This document shows positions 25,988-31,817 of a stretch of DNA of 42,993 nucleotides, one piece after another. The translations under genes and the position numbers were made by a program. The notes below the pieces were generated by a model, which was given only the letters and a program-made list of their open reading frames with translations, was not told the DNA's origin and ran no database searches. How positions within the stretch are numbered: position 1 is the first letter of the stretch; every line of letters starts with the position of its first letter. Source of the stretch: a virus; the IMG/VR virus record IMGVR_UViG_3300035698_015022, positions 1 to 42,993 of that record; one strand, given 5' to 3'.

Positions 25988-26122
25988 TCAGTTAATACTA
26001 ATTTTTCTCTTTAAGGCAGCGTCTAACCTCCTTTTTTCGCTGGCTGTCAGATATACACAATAACCTTTCCAACAATATCTATCTTTTATTTTTACCCAGA
26101 ATTTTACATTGATTTTTTCCAT
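25988..26122 (-). CDS. 44-residue protein, short hidden gene
   Basis: ATG at 26122 to TGA at 25988. The product begins MEKINVKFWVKIKDRYCWKG and continues YCVYLTASEKRRLDAALKRK before ISIN. It has two cysteines, an N-terminal beta-type part and a basic helix. It fits exactly between the stop at 26127 and the KH gene start at 25978, leaving nine-base gaps or smaller, which supports it. Function unknown. Confidence 0.6.
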   Translation of the reverse strand: MEKINVKFWVKIKDRYCWKGYCVYLTASEKRRLDAALKRKISIN

Positions 26123-26126
26123 AATT

Positions 26127-26396
26127 TTATTCTTCCTTAGAAGCTGGCCTTGATGTTACTATGAAGGTGTAGATTGTTGACTCTCCTTGTTTGGGATCGT
26201 CGTCTCTCTTGAGTTCAAAGGTTCTGTTCCGAATGAGAAAATTGATTGCATTCATTTCTCCCTGGGTTACCCATTTTGTTTCCCACTTTGTTCTTAACGG
26301 CACAAATGCAGCGTTATAGATAGTGTAAACCAGACAGAGAGAAATTACTATAATTCCTGCCAGCAAGAAAAGTTTTTTTGTAATATTTTTGTTCAT
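26127..26396 (-). CDS. small single-pass membrane protein
   Basis: 89 residues. The N-terminal KKLFLLAGIIVISLCLVYTI helix (about 7-26) is a signal anchor. A soluble domain of about 60 residues follows (TKWVTQGEMNAINFLIRNRT, STIYTFIVTSRP) and ends in acidic residues. It is the first gene after the 26503 hairpin and a candidate -10 element, so it may start a transcription unit. No family recognised. Confidence 0.6.
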   Translation of the reverse strand: MNKNITKKLFLLAGIIVISLCLVYTIYNAAFVPLRTKWETKWVTQGEMNAINFLIRNRTFELKRDDDPKQGESTIYTFIVTSRPASKEE

Positions 26397-26467
26397 GTCT
26401 TGTCTTTGTTATTTTTTAATGATTGGCCCGACTTTTTCTGTAACTTCCTTCGACCTTTGGCGTCTCA

Positions 26468-26473
26468 ATTATA
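26468..26473 (-). promoter_or_regulatory. candidate -10 element (TATAAT)
   Basis: The minus strand contains a perfect TATAAT in the 137-base gap between 26534 and 26396, a region that holds no ORF of note. A convincing -35 box is missing at 16-18 bases upstream (the nearest TTG-type hexamer, TTGTTT, is 14 bases away). Only moderate support exists for a promoter feeding the KH and terminase genes. Confidence 0.3.
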
Positions 26474-26502
26474 AGGGATCTCCTATAAAACAAACATTTT
26501 GT

Positions 26503-26532
26503 GCCCCCCAAGCTAAATAACGGGGGCTTTTT
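26503..26532 (+). terminator. GC hairpin with U-run in plus orientation
   Basis: GCCCCC (503-508) pairs with GGGGGC (522-527) around a 13-base loop. On the plus strand it is followed by TTTTT (528-532). It therefore looks like an intrinsic terminator for transcripts moving rightwards. On the minus strand the same stem lacks a clean U-run. It sits six bases past the stop codon of the 26749 gene, so it may still serve as that operon's 3' end. Confidence 0.5.
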
Positions 26533-26533
26533 G

Positions 26534-26749
26534 TTATAAACTCTCTATATATCTAATGATTACTTCTCTTAATGTCTTATTGTCTATCCAAAAAAGAGTA
26601 TCTGCAATCTCTGCCTCATCTCCTGTTTCCATTACATCTTTAAGAGAATTATAAATTATCTCTCCCCATCTCTGGCCATAGATCTTGCTTCTTGGCATTC
26701 TTACTTTCCTTAGTTGATTATAATAGTATTTCTTTGCAGCTGTGGTCAT
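26534..26749 (-). CDS. small helical protein
   Basis: 71 residues, mostly helical and basic at the N-terminus (TTAAKKYYYNQLRKVRMPRS), acidic further on (DVMETGDEAEIADTLFWIDN). The start shares one base with the HNH stop codon (TAATG), so translation is coupled. No family recognised; it belongs to the accessory region. Confidence 0.55.
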   Translation of the reverse strand: MTTAAKKYYYNQLRKVRMPRSKIYGQRWGEIIYNSLKDVMETGDEAEIADTLFWIDNKTLREVIIRYIESL

Positions 26750-27468
26750 TATCTTATATTAGTAATTGTACCATTTTCATTTATTAACCTGATTCCTTTT
26801 GGGATATAGCCATCTTCTGTTCCCACAAATTCACCCTTTTGCGGCTCAATCATTACCGCTTTATTCTTCCCAAAACTTGTATATATTTTATGGCAAAACT
26901 CACAAAGAGTTAATCCGTTACTTACCACAAATCTTAATTTTGGATAATCAGACCACTTTTTAAGATGGTGTGGATGTAGCTTTTCGCCTTTTCGTTCACA
27001 AATCCAACAGGTATAATCGTCTCTTTCAAAAACCGACTCTCTCCAGTTTTTAAATTCTATACTTTTTCTTAGTCGTTTACTTAATGGGGTAACTCCTCCT
27101 TTCCAATTTGGGCCCTTCTTCCCTTTAAACATTTTACTTAACCTTATCCTTGTTGCTTCTGAATGGTGTCTCCCCAACATTCCATAGGTAGGGTCATGCC
27201 CCATATTCGCTTCACTAATTTTCTTTTTTGTTTCTTCTGAATGATGTTTTCCAATCATCCATTTCCCAACCCCTGATTTCTTGTGTGATTTTCTTATCTT
27301 CTGTTTTGTTTCCTCACTTGTTCTTTTGCTCCACATTGGATTTTTTTCTCCTTTCTTAGCATTACTTACTTTTTTCTTAATCCTTTTGGCTTTTTCTTTG
27401 CCATATATTTCTTCATAAGTCATTCCTTTTATGGAAGATGGTTCTCCTTTCTTAAACCCTTGTGCCAT
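26749..27468 (-). CDS. HNH homing endonuclease with NUMOD3 repeats and captured C-terminal tail
   Basis: 239 residues. Three NUMOD3-like DNA-binding repeats occur at about 47-61, 73-87 and 99-112 (for example GKHHSEETKKKISEA). The HNH nuclease spans about 141-195, with C154/C157, H165-P-H-H168, N184 and C189/C192 (NGLTLCEFCH). Residues 207-238 (IEPQKGEFVG...GIRLINENGTITNI) are a divergent copy of the C-terminus of the upstream gene product, also visible at DNA level. Such free-standing enzymes cut phage genomes lacking them and spread by repair. The tail copy points to insertion at that gene's 3' end. Confidence 0.88.
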   Translation of the reverse strand: MAQGFKKGEPSSIKGMTYEEIYGKEKAKRIKKKVSNAKKGEKNPMWSKRTSEETKQKIRKSHKKSGVGKWMIGKHHSEETKKKISEANMGHDPTYGMLGRHHSEATRIRLSKMFKGKKGPNWKGGVTPLSKRLRKSIEFKNWRESVFERDDYTCWICERKGEKLHPHHLKKWSDYPKLRFVVSNGLTLCEFCHKIYTSFGKNKAVMIEPQKGEFVGTEDGYIPKGIRLINENGTITNIR

Positions 27469-27478
27469 ATTGTTATAA

Positions 27479-28057
27479 TTAAAATTTGTCTATACCGATA
27501 TTCGTAATTGTCTCATTCTTATTTATTAACCTAATCCCAGTAAAAGTATAACCATCATTTATTTTTACAAACTCTCCCCTTTGGGGTTCAATTATCACGC
27601 CAACCATAGCATGAGATGTTGTAGAGTCCCCTTGCTTACCCCTGATAACAACACTTTCAATCCCTTTTCTTCTAAGGTCTAAAACAAAATCTCTACTATA
27701 TTGTGTGCAGTCGTATTTGCCAACCTCATAGTTAAGGGGATTACTCATTATCAGCATTGTTGAGTAGAGAGGATAGAGCTTATCAATAATATAATCAGCA
27801 AATCTTGTTCCATTGTGGGGATATACTATAACTGTTTCTTTTGGTGGACAGTTCGGACAATCAGGGCAATCTTCACAAGTATCGCACACAACATTAAGAC
27901 AAGGTTCGCACTCTTGACACTCCTCGCAAATGCAGTTCTCTTGAATACACTCAGGGTAAACTTGCGCTTCTTGCTTGTTGTTATTTATTATTGTAAGCAA
28001 ACCAACTGTTATAAATCCTGCCCATGCCATTAATACTAAAACATCTTTTATTCTCAT
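27479..28057 (-). CDS. membrane-anchored Cys-rich protein with papain/transglutaminase-like domain
   Basis: 192 residues. An N-terminal anchor (DVLVLMAWAGFITVGLLTII, about 5-24) is followed by a stalk with eleven cysteines between residues 37 and 70, often spaced C-x-x-C. The domain at about 80-170 contains KYDCTQYSRDFVLDL (C117) and STTSHAMVGVIIEP (H149). This Cys...His order and context resembles transglutaminase-like or NlpC/CHAP-type hydrolases; a third catalytic residue may be E157 or D168. It would face outside the membrane and could act on peptidoglycan or surface proteins. Its last ~30 residues are mirrored in the adjacent HNH protein. Confidence 0.6.
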   Translation of the reverse strand: MRIKDVLVLMAWAGFITVGLLTIINNNKQEAQVYPECIQENCICEECQECEPCLNVVCDTCEDCPDCPNCPPKETVIVYPHNGTRFADYIIDKLYPLYSTMLIMSNPLNYEVGKYDCTQYSRDFVLDLRRKGIESVVIRGKQGDSTTSHAMVGVIIEPQRGEFVKINDGYTFTGIRLINKNETITNIGIDKF

Positions 28058-28416
28058 TGTTTTATTCTAGTTAATTTTATCACTACTCTCGGATTCTCAA
28101 CTGAAATCCTTTTCTTAACTGTTAGCTCTTGAACCTGCTTGTCATCCTCATAGACGATCCCTTCTAAAGAATCTAAAATTAATTTGTTGTAATTATCAAC
28201 ATCACGCCTGCGCCTGTCTTTGAAGAACAAGATGATCTCCATAGCACAATCAACCAACATAACCTTCCCCTTATACTGGCTTTGGACCTCTAATTGATAT
28301 TGCTCTTTTATTGCCTTGCCTTCTTTGGTCATATACAGGACAGGGCGAGCTCCCCTACAGACAGATCTGTAGATATGTTGCGTGCTTAAAGGTTGACCAT
28401 TGAGGACTATCTTCAT
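28054..28416 (-). CDS. rusA: RusA-type Holliday junction resolvase
   Basis: 120 residues, the usual RusA length. The catalytic acidic set is visible in DRRRRDVDNYNKLILDSLEG (D72, D74 and D82) and VYEDDKQV (D91/D92), with basic residues for DNA contact. RusA resolves four-way junctions in phage replication and recombination before packaging. The ATG at 28416 has a leader (AACTAACATAAAACAATG) repeated upstream of another short frame at 28943. The stop overlaps the next start as ATGA. Confidence 0.9.
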   Translation of the reverse strand: MKIVLNGQPLSTQHIYRSVCRGARPVLYMTKEGKAIKEQYQLEVQSQYKGKVMLVDCAMEIILFFKDRRRRDVDNYNKLILDSLEGIVYEDDKQVQELTVKKRISVENPRVVIKLTRIKQ

Positions 28417-28448
28417 TGTTTTATGTTAGTTAAGCTGTATTTCTCTTT

Positions 28449-28526
28449 TTAGTTAAAGACAATTGCCCACAATAAAAGACCTACTATAATGATTATTGCT
28501 ATTCCAAGAAAAGTAGATTCGTCCAT
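28449..28526 (-). CDS. 25-residue transmembrane peptide
   Basis: ATG at 28526, TAA at 28449. The product MDESTFLGIAIIIIVGLLLW continues AIVFN: an acidic start and one hydrophobic helix. The leader before it (TTAACAAAATAAGAATATG) is the same, with one mismatch, as that before the ATG at 28904, supporting translation. It could be a holin-like or regulatory membrane peptide; no family can be assigned to so short a protein. Confidence 0.5.
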   Translation of the reverse strand: MDESTFLGIAIIIIVGLLLWAIVFN

Positions 28527-28538
28527 ATTCTTATTTTG

Positions 28539-28904
28539 TTAATTTGTGGCTTTATTGGTTTGATATTGTTTTCTCTGTTTCTCAAACGCTTCAGGGAACA
28601 ATTCTCTTACAGCGTTAAAATCCTCATCTGGTTTGTCTTTCCCACTATATTCCGAGATAATATAGAAACCAGTTATTGCTACTCCACATGAACCATCATC
28701 AAGAATCCTTAATCCTGCTTGATCCCCCTCCTCAAGAAACATTACTCCTTCGCTTGAGATTATCGGTCGCCTGCATTCCTCTTGAAGGCACACAGGACAA
28801 TCTTGTTTCCCTTGTTGGCAACTATTTAACATCCCAGCTAAAATGACTGCCACAGAAGCGGCTATCGCCACCAATCCTATTATCGCCATTGTTTCTCCTT
28901 TCAT
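28539..28904 (-). CDS. exported or anchored small Cys protein
   Basis: 121 residues from ATG 28904, or 116 from the ATG at 28889, which has an excellent Shine-Dalgarno (AAAGGAG, five bases away). The ATG at 28904 has a leader shared with the 28526 peptide, so both starts remain possible. The hydrophobic N-terminus (AIIGLVAIAASVAVILAGML) precedes NSC, a lipobox-like spot, then CPVCLQEEC. The soluble part (about 45-115) is acidic. Function unknown; surface location likely. Confidence 0.6.
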   Translation of the reverse strand: MKGETMAIIGLVAIAASVAVILAGMLNSCQQGKQDCPVCLQEECRRPIISSEGVMFLEEGDQAGLRILDDGSCGVAITGFYIISEYSGKDKPDEDFNAVRELFPEAFEKQRKQYQTNKATN

Positions 28905-28940
28905 ATTCTTATTTAGTTAACTTATTAAGCTCCTCTCTCT

Positions 28941-29069
28941 TCATTGTTTTATGTTAGTTAGTTCTCTCCCCCACTCACAAAGACAGGCCAAACTGATAAC
29001 AATAAAAAGCAGAGGGGATAGCACCGTAAGAAGGACTACTCGGGATAGGGTGATTAGGGCTTGTTTCAT
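28941..29069 (-). CDS. 42-residue hydrophobic protein
   Basis: ATG at 29069 overlaps the stop of the Panacea-like gene (ATGA); TGA at 28941. MKQALITLSRVVLLTVLSPL continues LFIVISLACLC, a basic start with a long hydrophobic core and cysteines, then CEWGRELTNIKQ. It looks like a membrane or lipoprotein-type peptide. Between this gene and 28904 lies only an 11-codon frame (start 28943) carrying the RusA-type leader. Confidence 0.45.
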   Translation of the reverse strand: MKQALITLSRVVLLTVLSPLLFIVISLACLCEWGRELTNIKQ

Positions 29070-29260
29070 AGTTCTTTTCTATAGGAAAATCCCATTAAAT
29101 GTTCTTCGTGCTTCTCATAAAAATCAAAGTCGCAGAAATAAAGCAAGGTTTGGAGTTTCTTTTCTGATTTTGGTCCCAACTTGTTTAAAAGATACAAAAT
29201 CACCTGTTGGGCTTTTTTTTTATTAAACTTGGGTTTTGGGTTTCTTATATAGTTAGTCAT
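29066..29260 (-). CDS. truncated Panacea (DUF4065/SocA-like) domain protein
   Basis: 64 residues. KAQQVILYLLNKLGPKSEKK and LQTLLYFCDFDFYEKHEEHL plus MGFSY match the N-terminal part of Panacea domains, whose usual pattern is K-L-LYF-D-x-Y followed by TG-x-Y. Full-length domains are about twice as long, and the expected Gly-Pro-Val motif and C-terminal helices are absent. Panacea proteins are antitoxins or chaperone-like adaptors in toxin-antitoxin and phage-defence contexts. No toxin-like neighbour is evident. It may be an anti-defence decoy or a degraded remnant. Confidence 0.65.
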   Translation of the reverse strand: MTNYIRNPKPKFNKKKAQQVILYLLNKLGPKSEKKLQTLLYFCDFDFYEKHEEHLMGFSYRKEL

Positions 29261-29264
29261 ATCT

Positions 29265-29561
29265 TTATAAAAACTTTTCTATGTATTTTAATCTTTCTTC
29301 ATCTGGTAGTAAGACCATTTGTTGAAGATGATAACACCATTCCGCCATTGCGCCTGTTTCTGTCCCAAATTTCCAAGAAATCCAATCTTCATCTTTGTCG
29401 CTCCAAATCGCTTTAGCAAAGTCGTGGGAAAAGATAGTATGGGTTATTTCCCAAGGATACCATTTTTCAACATCAATTTCGTTAACCCATTCAAAGTTTC
29501 CTTTCCATCCATTCTTAACCGCTTTCTCTATTACTTTTTTTAGTATATGTTCGTTGGTCAT
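29265..29561 (-). CDS. hypothetical phage protein, Trp-rich
   Basis: 98 residues, acidic and rich in Trp (NGWKGNFEWVNEIDVEKWYP, then FAKAIWSDKDEDWISWKFGT). A helical C-terminus (MAEWCYHLQQMVLLPDEERL) follows. Short Trp-rich proteins of this look are widespread in environmental phages without known function. The leader AAAGATATG is shared with the next gene. Confidence 0.6.
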   Translation of the reverse strand: MTNEHILKKVIEKAVKNGWKGNFEWVNEIDVEKWYPWEITHTIFSHDFAKAIWSDKDEDWISWKFGTETGAMAEWCYHLQQMVLLPDEERLKYIEKFL

Positions 29562-29588
29562 ATCTTTACAATTCCTTGTTTATGGAAA

Positions 29589-29888
29589 TTAACTATTAAA
29601 ATCATATTCTTGGTTACTGTCGGTATCTGTCGGCTGGTCTTTATAATTCTGGACTTCTACAGTTTGGGTTTCATAAGAATTCTTAGACGGAATGAGCTTT
29701 GCATCAACTAAAAGATTTTCAACTCCTTCAACTATTGAATCAGGCGCTACTTCGCCAGTAATAACCCCAAAGGTATTTAACCTATCCTTCTTTCTATCAA
29801 ATACACCAATTACAAGATACCCATTAACTTTCTCATCAATTATTAAGTTAAGATATTTGTTTATCTTCTTAATTGTTTTCTCTTTCAT
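29589..29888 (-). CDS. hypothetical early protein
   Basis: 99 residues. The helix (KTIKKINKYLNLIIDEKV) is followed by a beta part (NGYLVIGVFDRKKDRLNTFG) and an acidic, Gln/Asp-rich tail. The leader AATAACAATAAGAGATATG is nearly identical to those of three other short genes upstream. Function unknown. The 174-base gap before it holds the structured RNA candidate. Confidence 0.6.
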   Translation of the reverse strand: MKEKTIKKINKYLNLIIDEKVNGYLVIGVFDRKKDRLNTFGVITGEVAPDSIVEGVENLLVDAKLIPSKNSYETQTVEVQNYKDQPTDTDSNQEYDFNS

Positions 29889-29921
29889 ATCTCTTATTGT
29901 TATTAAATTATTCTCTAAGGT

Positions 29922-30034
29922 GGTGGGCTGGCTCTACCTGTAGCGTGCCAGATGCTTATGGGTTAGTCCCTTTGTAAAGCTCAATGGTAATCTACCTTCT
30001 ACGCACTTCTTGCTATACCACTTGTTAGCCCACC
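29922..30034 (-). ncRNA. structured RNA candidate in intergenic gap
   Basis: Ends pair over eight bases (GGTGGGCT at 29922-29929 with AGCCCACC at 30027-30034). Inside, on the minus strand, are GGTAGATTACC and GGGACTAACCC hairpins and a CTGGC...GCCAG stem adjacent to the closing helix. The pattern suggests a multi-branched RNA of about 113 bases. It begins with tRNA-like GGUGGGC-UA but has no recognisable T-arm or anticodon arm, so I do not call a tRNA. One frame across it (about 40 codons, ANKWYSKKCVEGRLPLSFTK, then GLTHKHLARYR) lacks a start codon; a decayed coding fragment is the alternative. Confidence 0.4.
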
Positions 30035-30062
30035 GCCCTAAAGAACAATTACTCTCTTATAG

Positions 30063-30191
30063 TTATTTAATTATTCTCTCTTTCGTATTTTTAAATTGAT
30101 TCTTTACAGTAATAGCATCAACGTCTATTTTCTTGATTACTATTGTGCCAATTTTAATTTTATTTCCTTTTTTTGTCCTTTCTTTCTCCAT
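30063..30191 (-). CDS. 42-residue basic protein, short hidden gene
   Basis: ATG at 30191, TAA at 30063. The product starts MEKERTKKGNKIKIGTIVIK and continues KIDVDAITVKNQFKNTKERI. It is beta-rich and basic. The leader AATAACAATAAGAGATATGG matches those at 30630 and 29888, which strongly supports expression. Function unknown. Confidence 0.6.
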   Translation of the reverse strand: MEKERTKKGNKIKIGTIVIKKIDVDAITVKNQFKNTKERIIK

Positions 30192-30209
30192 ATCTCTTAT
30201 TGTTATTGG

Positions 30210-30377
30210 TTAGGAGTTAAGGAGTTTGATTTCTACCTTTTTCACTTTGTCATCCTCGTCTGAATAGAACTTAGCTTCTCTTTTTGTTGTAAAAATCCAA
30301 TAATGCATACTACCACTGACTATCATCTTTCCTCTTTTATTTACTATCGCCCACGCTTCTATTGTTTTTTCTTTCAT
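30210..30377 (-). CDS. 55-residue hypothetical protein, short hidden gene
   Basis: ATG at 30377, TAA at 30210. MKEKTIEAWAIVNKRGKMIV leads to SGSMHYWIFTTKREAKFYSD and an acidic/basic tail. The strand-turn-strand composition is typical of small phage accessory proteins. The start lies 41 bases inside the upstream gene's 3' end; the leader AATAACCTTATATG is a shortened version of the recurrent motif. Confidence 0.55.
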   Translation of the reverse strand: MKEKTIEAWAIVNKRGKMIVSGSMHYWIFTTKREAKFYSDEDDKVKKVEIKLLNS

Positions 30378-30630
30378 ATAAGGTTATTTTTTGGAATCTA
30401 AAGAGTTCATAAATTGTTCCCTCAATTCCAAGCCATTTTTTCATATCTTTAATTGCCCTCAAATAATTAAATGATTTTCTAAGTGGTTCAGTAATTTTCA
30501 CTCTCTCTTCTAATTCGTTAAGCAAACAAGCTATATCTATTTTGCCCTCTTTAAGCAAAATCGCCCTTTCTCTTTTTCTTATTTCTTTGAAAAGGATATT
30601 TTGTAATTGATTTAGTTCTTCTTTCTCCAT
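30337..30630 (-). CDS. hypothetical helical early protein
   Basis: 97 residues, helical and basic (EELNQLQNILFKEIRKRERA, CLLNELEERVKITEPLRKSF). A C-terminal part contains KKWLGIEGTIYELFRFQ. The strong repeated leader precedes it. It overlaps the next short gene by 41 bases. No family recognised. Confidence 0.55.
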   Translation of the reverse strand: MEKEELNQLQNILFKEIRKRERAILLKEGKIDIACLLNELEERVKITEPLRKSFNYLRAIKDMKKWLGIEGTIYELFRFQKITLYERKNNRSVGDSK

Positions 30631-30661
30631 ATCTCTTATTGTTATTTTTTAATTAATTAGA

Positions 30662-30702
30662 GAGAGAACAATCAAGGCTAACCGCACATATACTATTCTC
30701 TC
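30662..30702 (-). other. intergenic hairpin
   Basis: GAGAGAA (662-668) can pair with TTCTCTC (696-702) across a 27-base loop. The right arm overlaps the stop codon region of the 30884 gene. Without a U-run it is only a weak candidate for a 3'-end structure. Confidence 0.25.
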
Positions 30703-30884
30703 CCGACTACTTTAAAAAACTTTGATTTTCCGCACTCACACATACGACTTTTTATCCTTGGGCCTATAAGATAATAATAAGCAGTAGACAGGGCGAATCC
30801 AGATACTTCACGAAACTCCTTTATAGTAAATTCCTTTCCTTTAAGCTTTTCTAATGCTTCCTCAAATTCTTTTGTTTTTCTCAT
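30693..30884 (-). CDS. small HTH-like protein
   Basis: 63 residues. EFTIKEFREVSGFALSTAYY fits a helix-turn-helix, followed by YLIGPRIKSRMCECGKSKFF with a C-x-C pair near the end. It may bind DNA as a small regulator. The recurrent leader (AATAACAAAAGAGATATG) precedes its ATG. It lies just after the strong 30908-30948 hairpin. Confidence 0.5.
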   Translation of the reverse strand: MRKTKEFEEALEKLKGKEFTIKEFREVSGFALSTAYYYLIGPRIKSRMCECGKSKFFKVVGRE

Positions 30885-30907
30885 ATCTCTTTTGTTATTT
30901 TAAACTC

Positions 30908-30948
30908 TCCCCCACCTAATAAATACTTTGTATCTACTAAGTGGGGGA
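30908..30948 (-). terminator. perfect 19-bp hairpin (terminator or processing site)
   Basis: In the minus-strand RNA, all 19 positions of 30930-30948 pair with 30908-30926 around an AAA loop: sixteen Watson-Crick pairs and three G-U wobbles. It is by far the strongest hairpin in the accessory region. It is followed by GAGUUUAAAA rather than a U-run, so it may be a processing site or 3'-stabiliser that divides the early operon after the 31123 gene. Confidence 0.6.
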
Positions 30949-30961
30949 TTCTGATAGGGGG

Positions 30962-31123
30962 TTAGGCAACTTTCTTGTCTTCTGTTTTCTTGTCTGCTTC
31001 GTCTTCTATGGCTTCGTTCAACAGTTCTTCTGCTCCTTTGATGGCCCGTGCCACGTTATGTCCTTGCTCACTTAATCTGTATAGAGCAAAGAGTCGTGCC
31101 TTGCGCATGCTTACCGTTGACAT
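30962..31123 (-). CDS. 53-residue helical protein with strong Shine-Dalgarno
   Basis: ATG at 31123, TAA at 30962. The leader AAAGGAGGAAAAATG is the best ribosome-binding site in the window. The protein (MSTVSMRKARLFALYRLSEQ, GHNVARAIKGAEELLNEAIE, then an Asp/Lys/Glu tail) is helical and amphipathic. A strong initiation signal suggests high expression early in infection. No family recognised; an inhibitor or DNA-associated role is possible but not shown. Confidence 0.7.
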   Translation of the reverse strand: MSTVSMRKARLFALYRLSEQGHNVARAIKGAEELLNEAIEDEADKKTEDKKVA

Positions 31124-31177
31124 TTTTCCTCCTTTCTTTGGTTTCCCCCCATATTCAGTTAAAAAGAACTTTCCTTG

Positions 31178-31318
31178 TTATTCAATATTTTCCATTATCC
31201 ATATAAAAAATCCAAAAAGGGTAAGAGAGGTATTATTAAAAATCATTCCCATTGCTATTAAGAAAAGACCCATCCACATCATAGCTTTATCAATTCCTTT
31301 TTTCTTTTTCTTTTTCAT
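31178..31318 (-). CDS. 46-residue membrane protein
   Basis: ATG at 31318, TAA at 31178. MKKKKKKGIDKAMMWMGLFL then IAMGMIFNNTSLTLFGFFIW gives a very basic start and one long or two short hydrophobic helices. It starts four bases after the stop of the transglycosylase gene, so it may be its holin-like partner, although no clear ribosome-binding site is visible. Confidence 0.5.
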   Translation of the reverse strand: MKKKKKKGIDKAMMWMGLFLIAMGMIFNNTSLTLFGFFIWIMENIE

Positions 31319-31321
31319 ACT

Positions 31322-31804
31322 TTAATCTATATTATATGGCCCGGAGTAAGGAGCCCAATGCCTTATCCCCTCATTTTCTAAAAGCCAGCGAGCACATTCT
31401 AAATTATCTTCTGCGTTAAACGGATCTATCGTCTTTCCAAGATTCCTCTCACAGTATTTCACTGTTGAGGGAATAAGTTGAGTTAGGCCCTGCCCTGATC
31501 CGCAACCAGCATAAGAACATACACTTGGATCGCCGCCACTCTCTCTCTTGATTATTTGCTCAAGCGCGTCTTCCACCTCTACTAAAGATCCAAGAACCAT
31601 AGGGCGGTGGAGTGGCGCTACTCCTATCAAGCTGTTTCCTTGCATTAAAAGCATTTCTTTCTTGGGCCATTCAAGGATCGGCAGCACCTCATTCCTCATC
31701 TCCCTTACTGCTTGGAACATTATCAATCCCATAAGGATAAAGATAAGCATTGCCCAAGCAATAATGACTATTGCAAATGTTTTAAGATTCGGAGGTTCCT
31801 CCAT
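31322..31804 (-). CDS. membrane-anchored lytic transglycosylase (SLT-like)
   Basis: 160 residues. The N-terminal anchor FAIVIIAWAMLIFILMGLIM (about 10-29) precedes a lysozyme-like domain. The catalytic Glu is E88 in IIKRESGGDPSVCSYAGCGS; GQGLTQLIPSTVKYC (about 104-118) is the usual second motif, and NLECARWLL plus GIRHWAPYSG complete the SLT core. Four cysteines in the domain may form disulfides outside the cell. It would cleave peptidoglycan from the membrane, either for lysis or for local wall opening. It lies in the early replication block, away from the second lysozyme-like gene. Confidence 0.8.
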   Translation of the reverse strand: MEEPPNLKTFAIVIIAWAMLIFILMGLIMFQAVREMRNEVLPILEWPKKEMLLMQGNSLIGVAPLHRPMVLGSLVEVEDALEQIIKRESGGDPSVCSYAGCGSGQGLTQLIPSTVKYCERNLGKTIDPFNAEDNLECARWLLENEGIRHWAPYSGPYNID

Positions 31805-31817
31805 TTCTTTTGTTAAT

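Noticed and set aside
29922-30034. A tRNA gene
   Set aside because: An acceptor-like stem and D-loop-like bases exist on the minus strand, but no T-arm, anticodon arm or normal length.
30908-30948. CRISPR repeat
   Set aside because: The palindrome is present once; no spaced direct repeats occur anywhere in the window.
30975-31325. Plus-strand 116-codon frame
   Set aside because: It lies opposite two compact minus-strand genes (31123 and 31318), the first with a strong Shine-Dalgarno; its product is low complexity.
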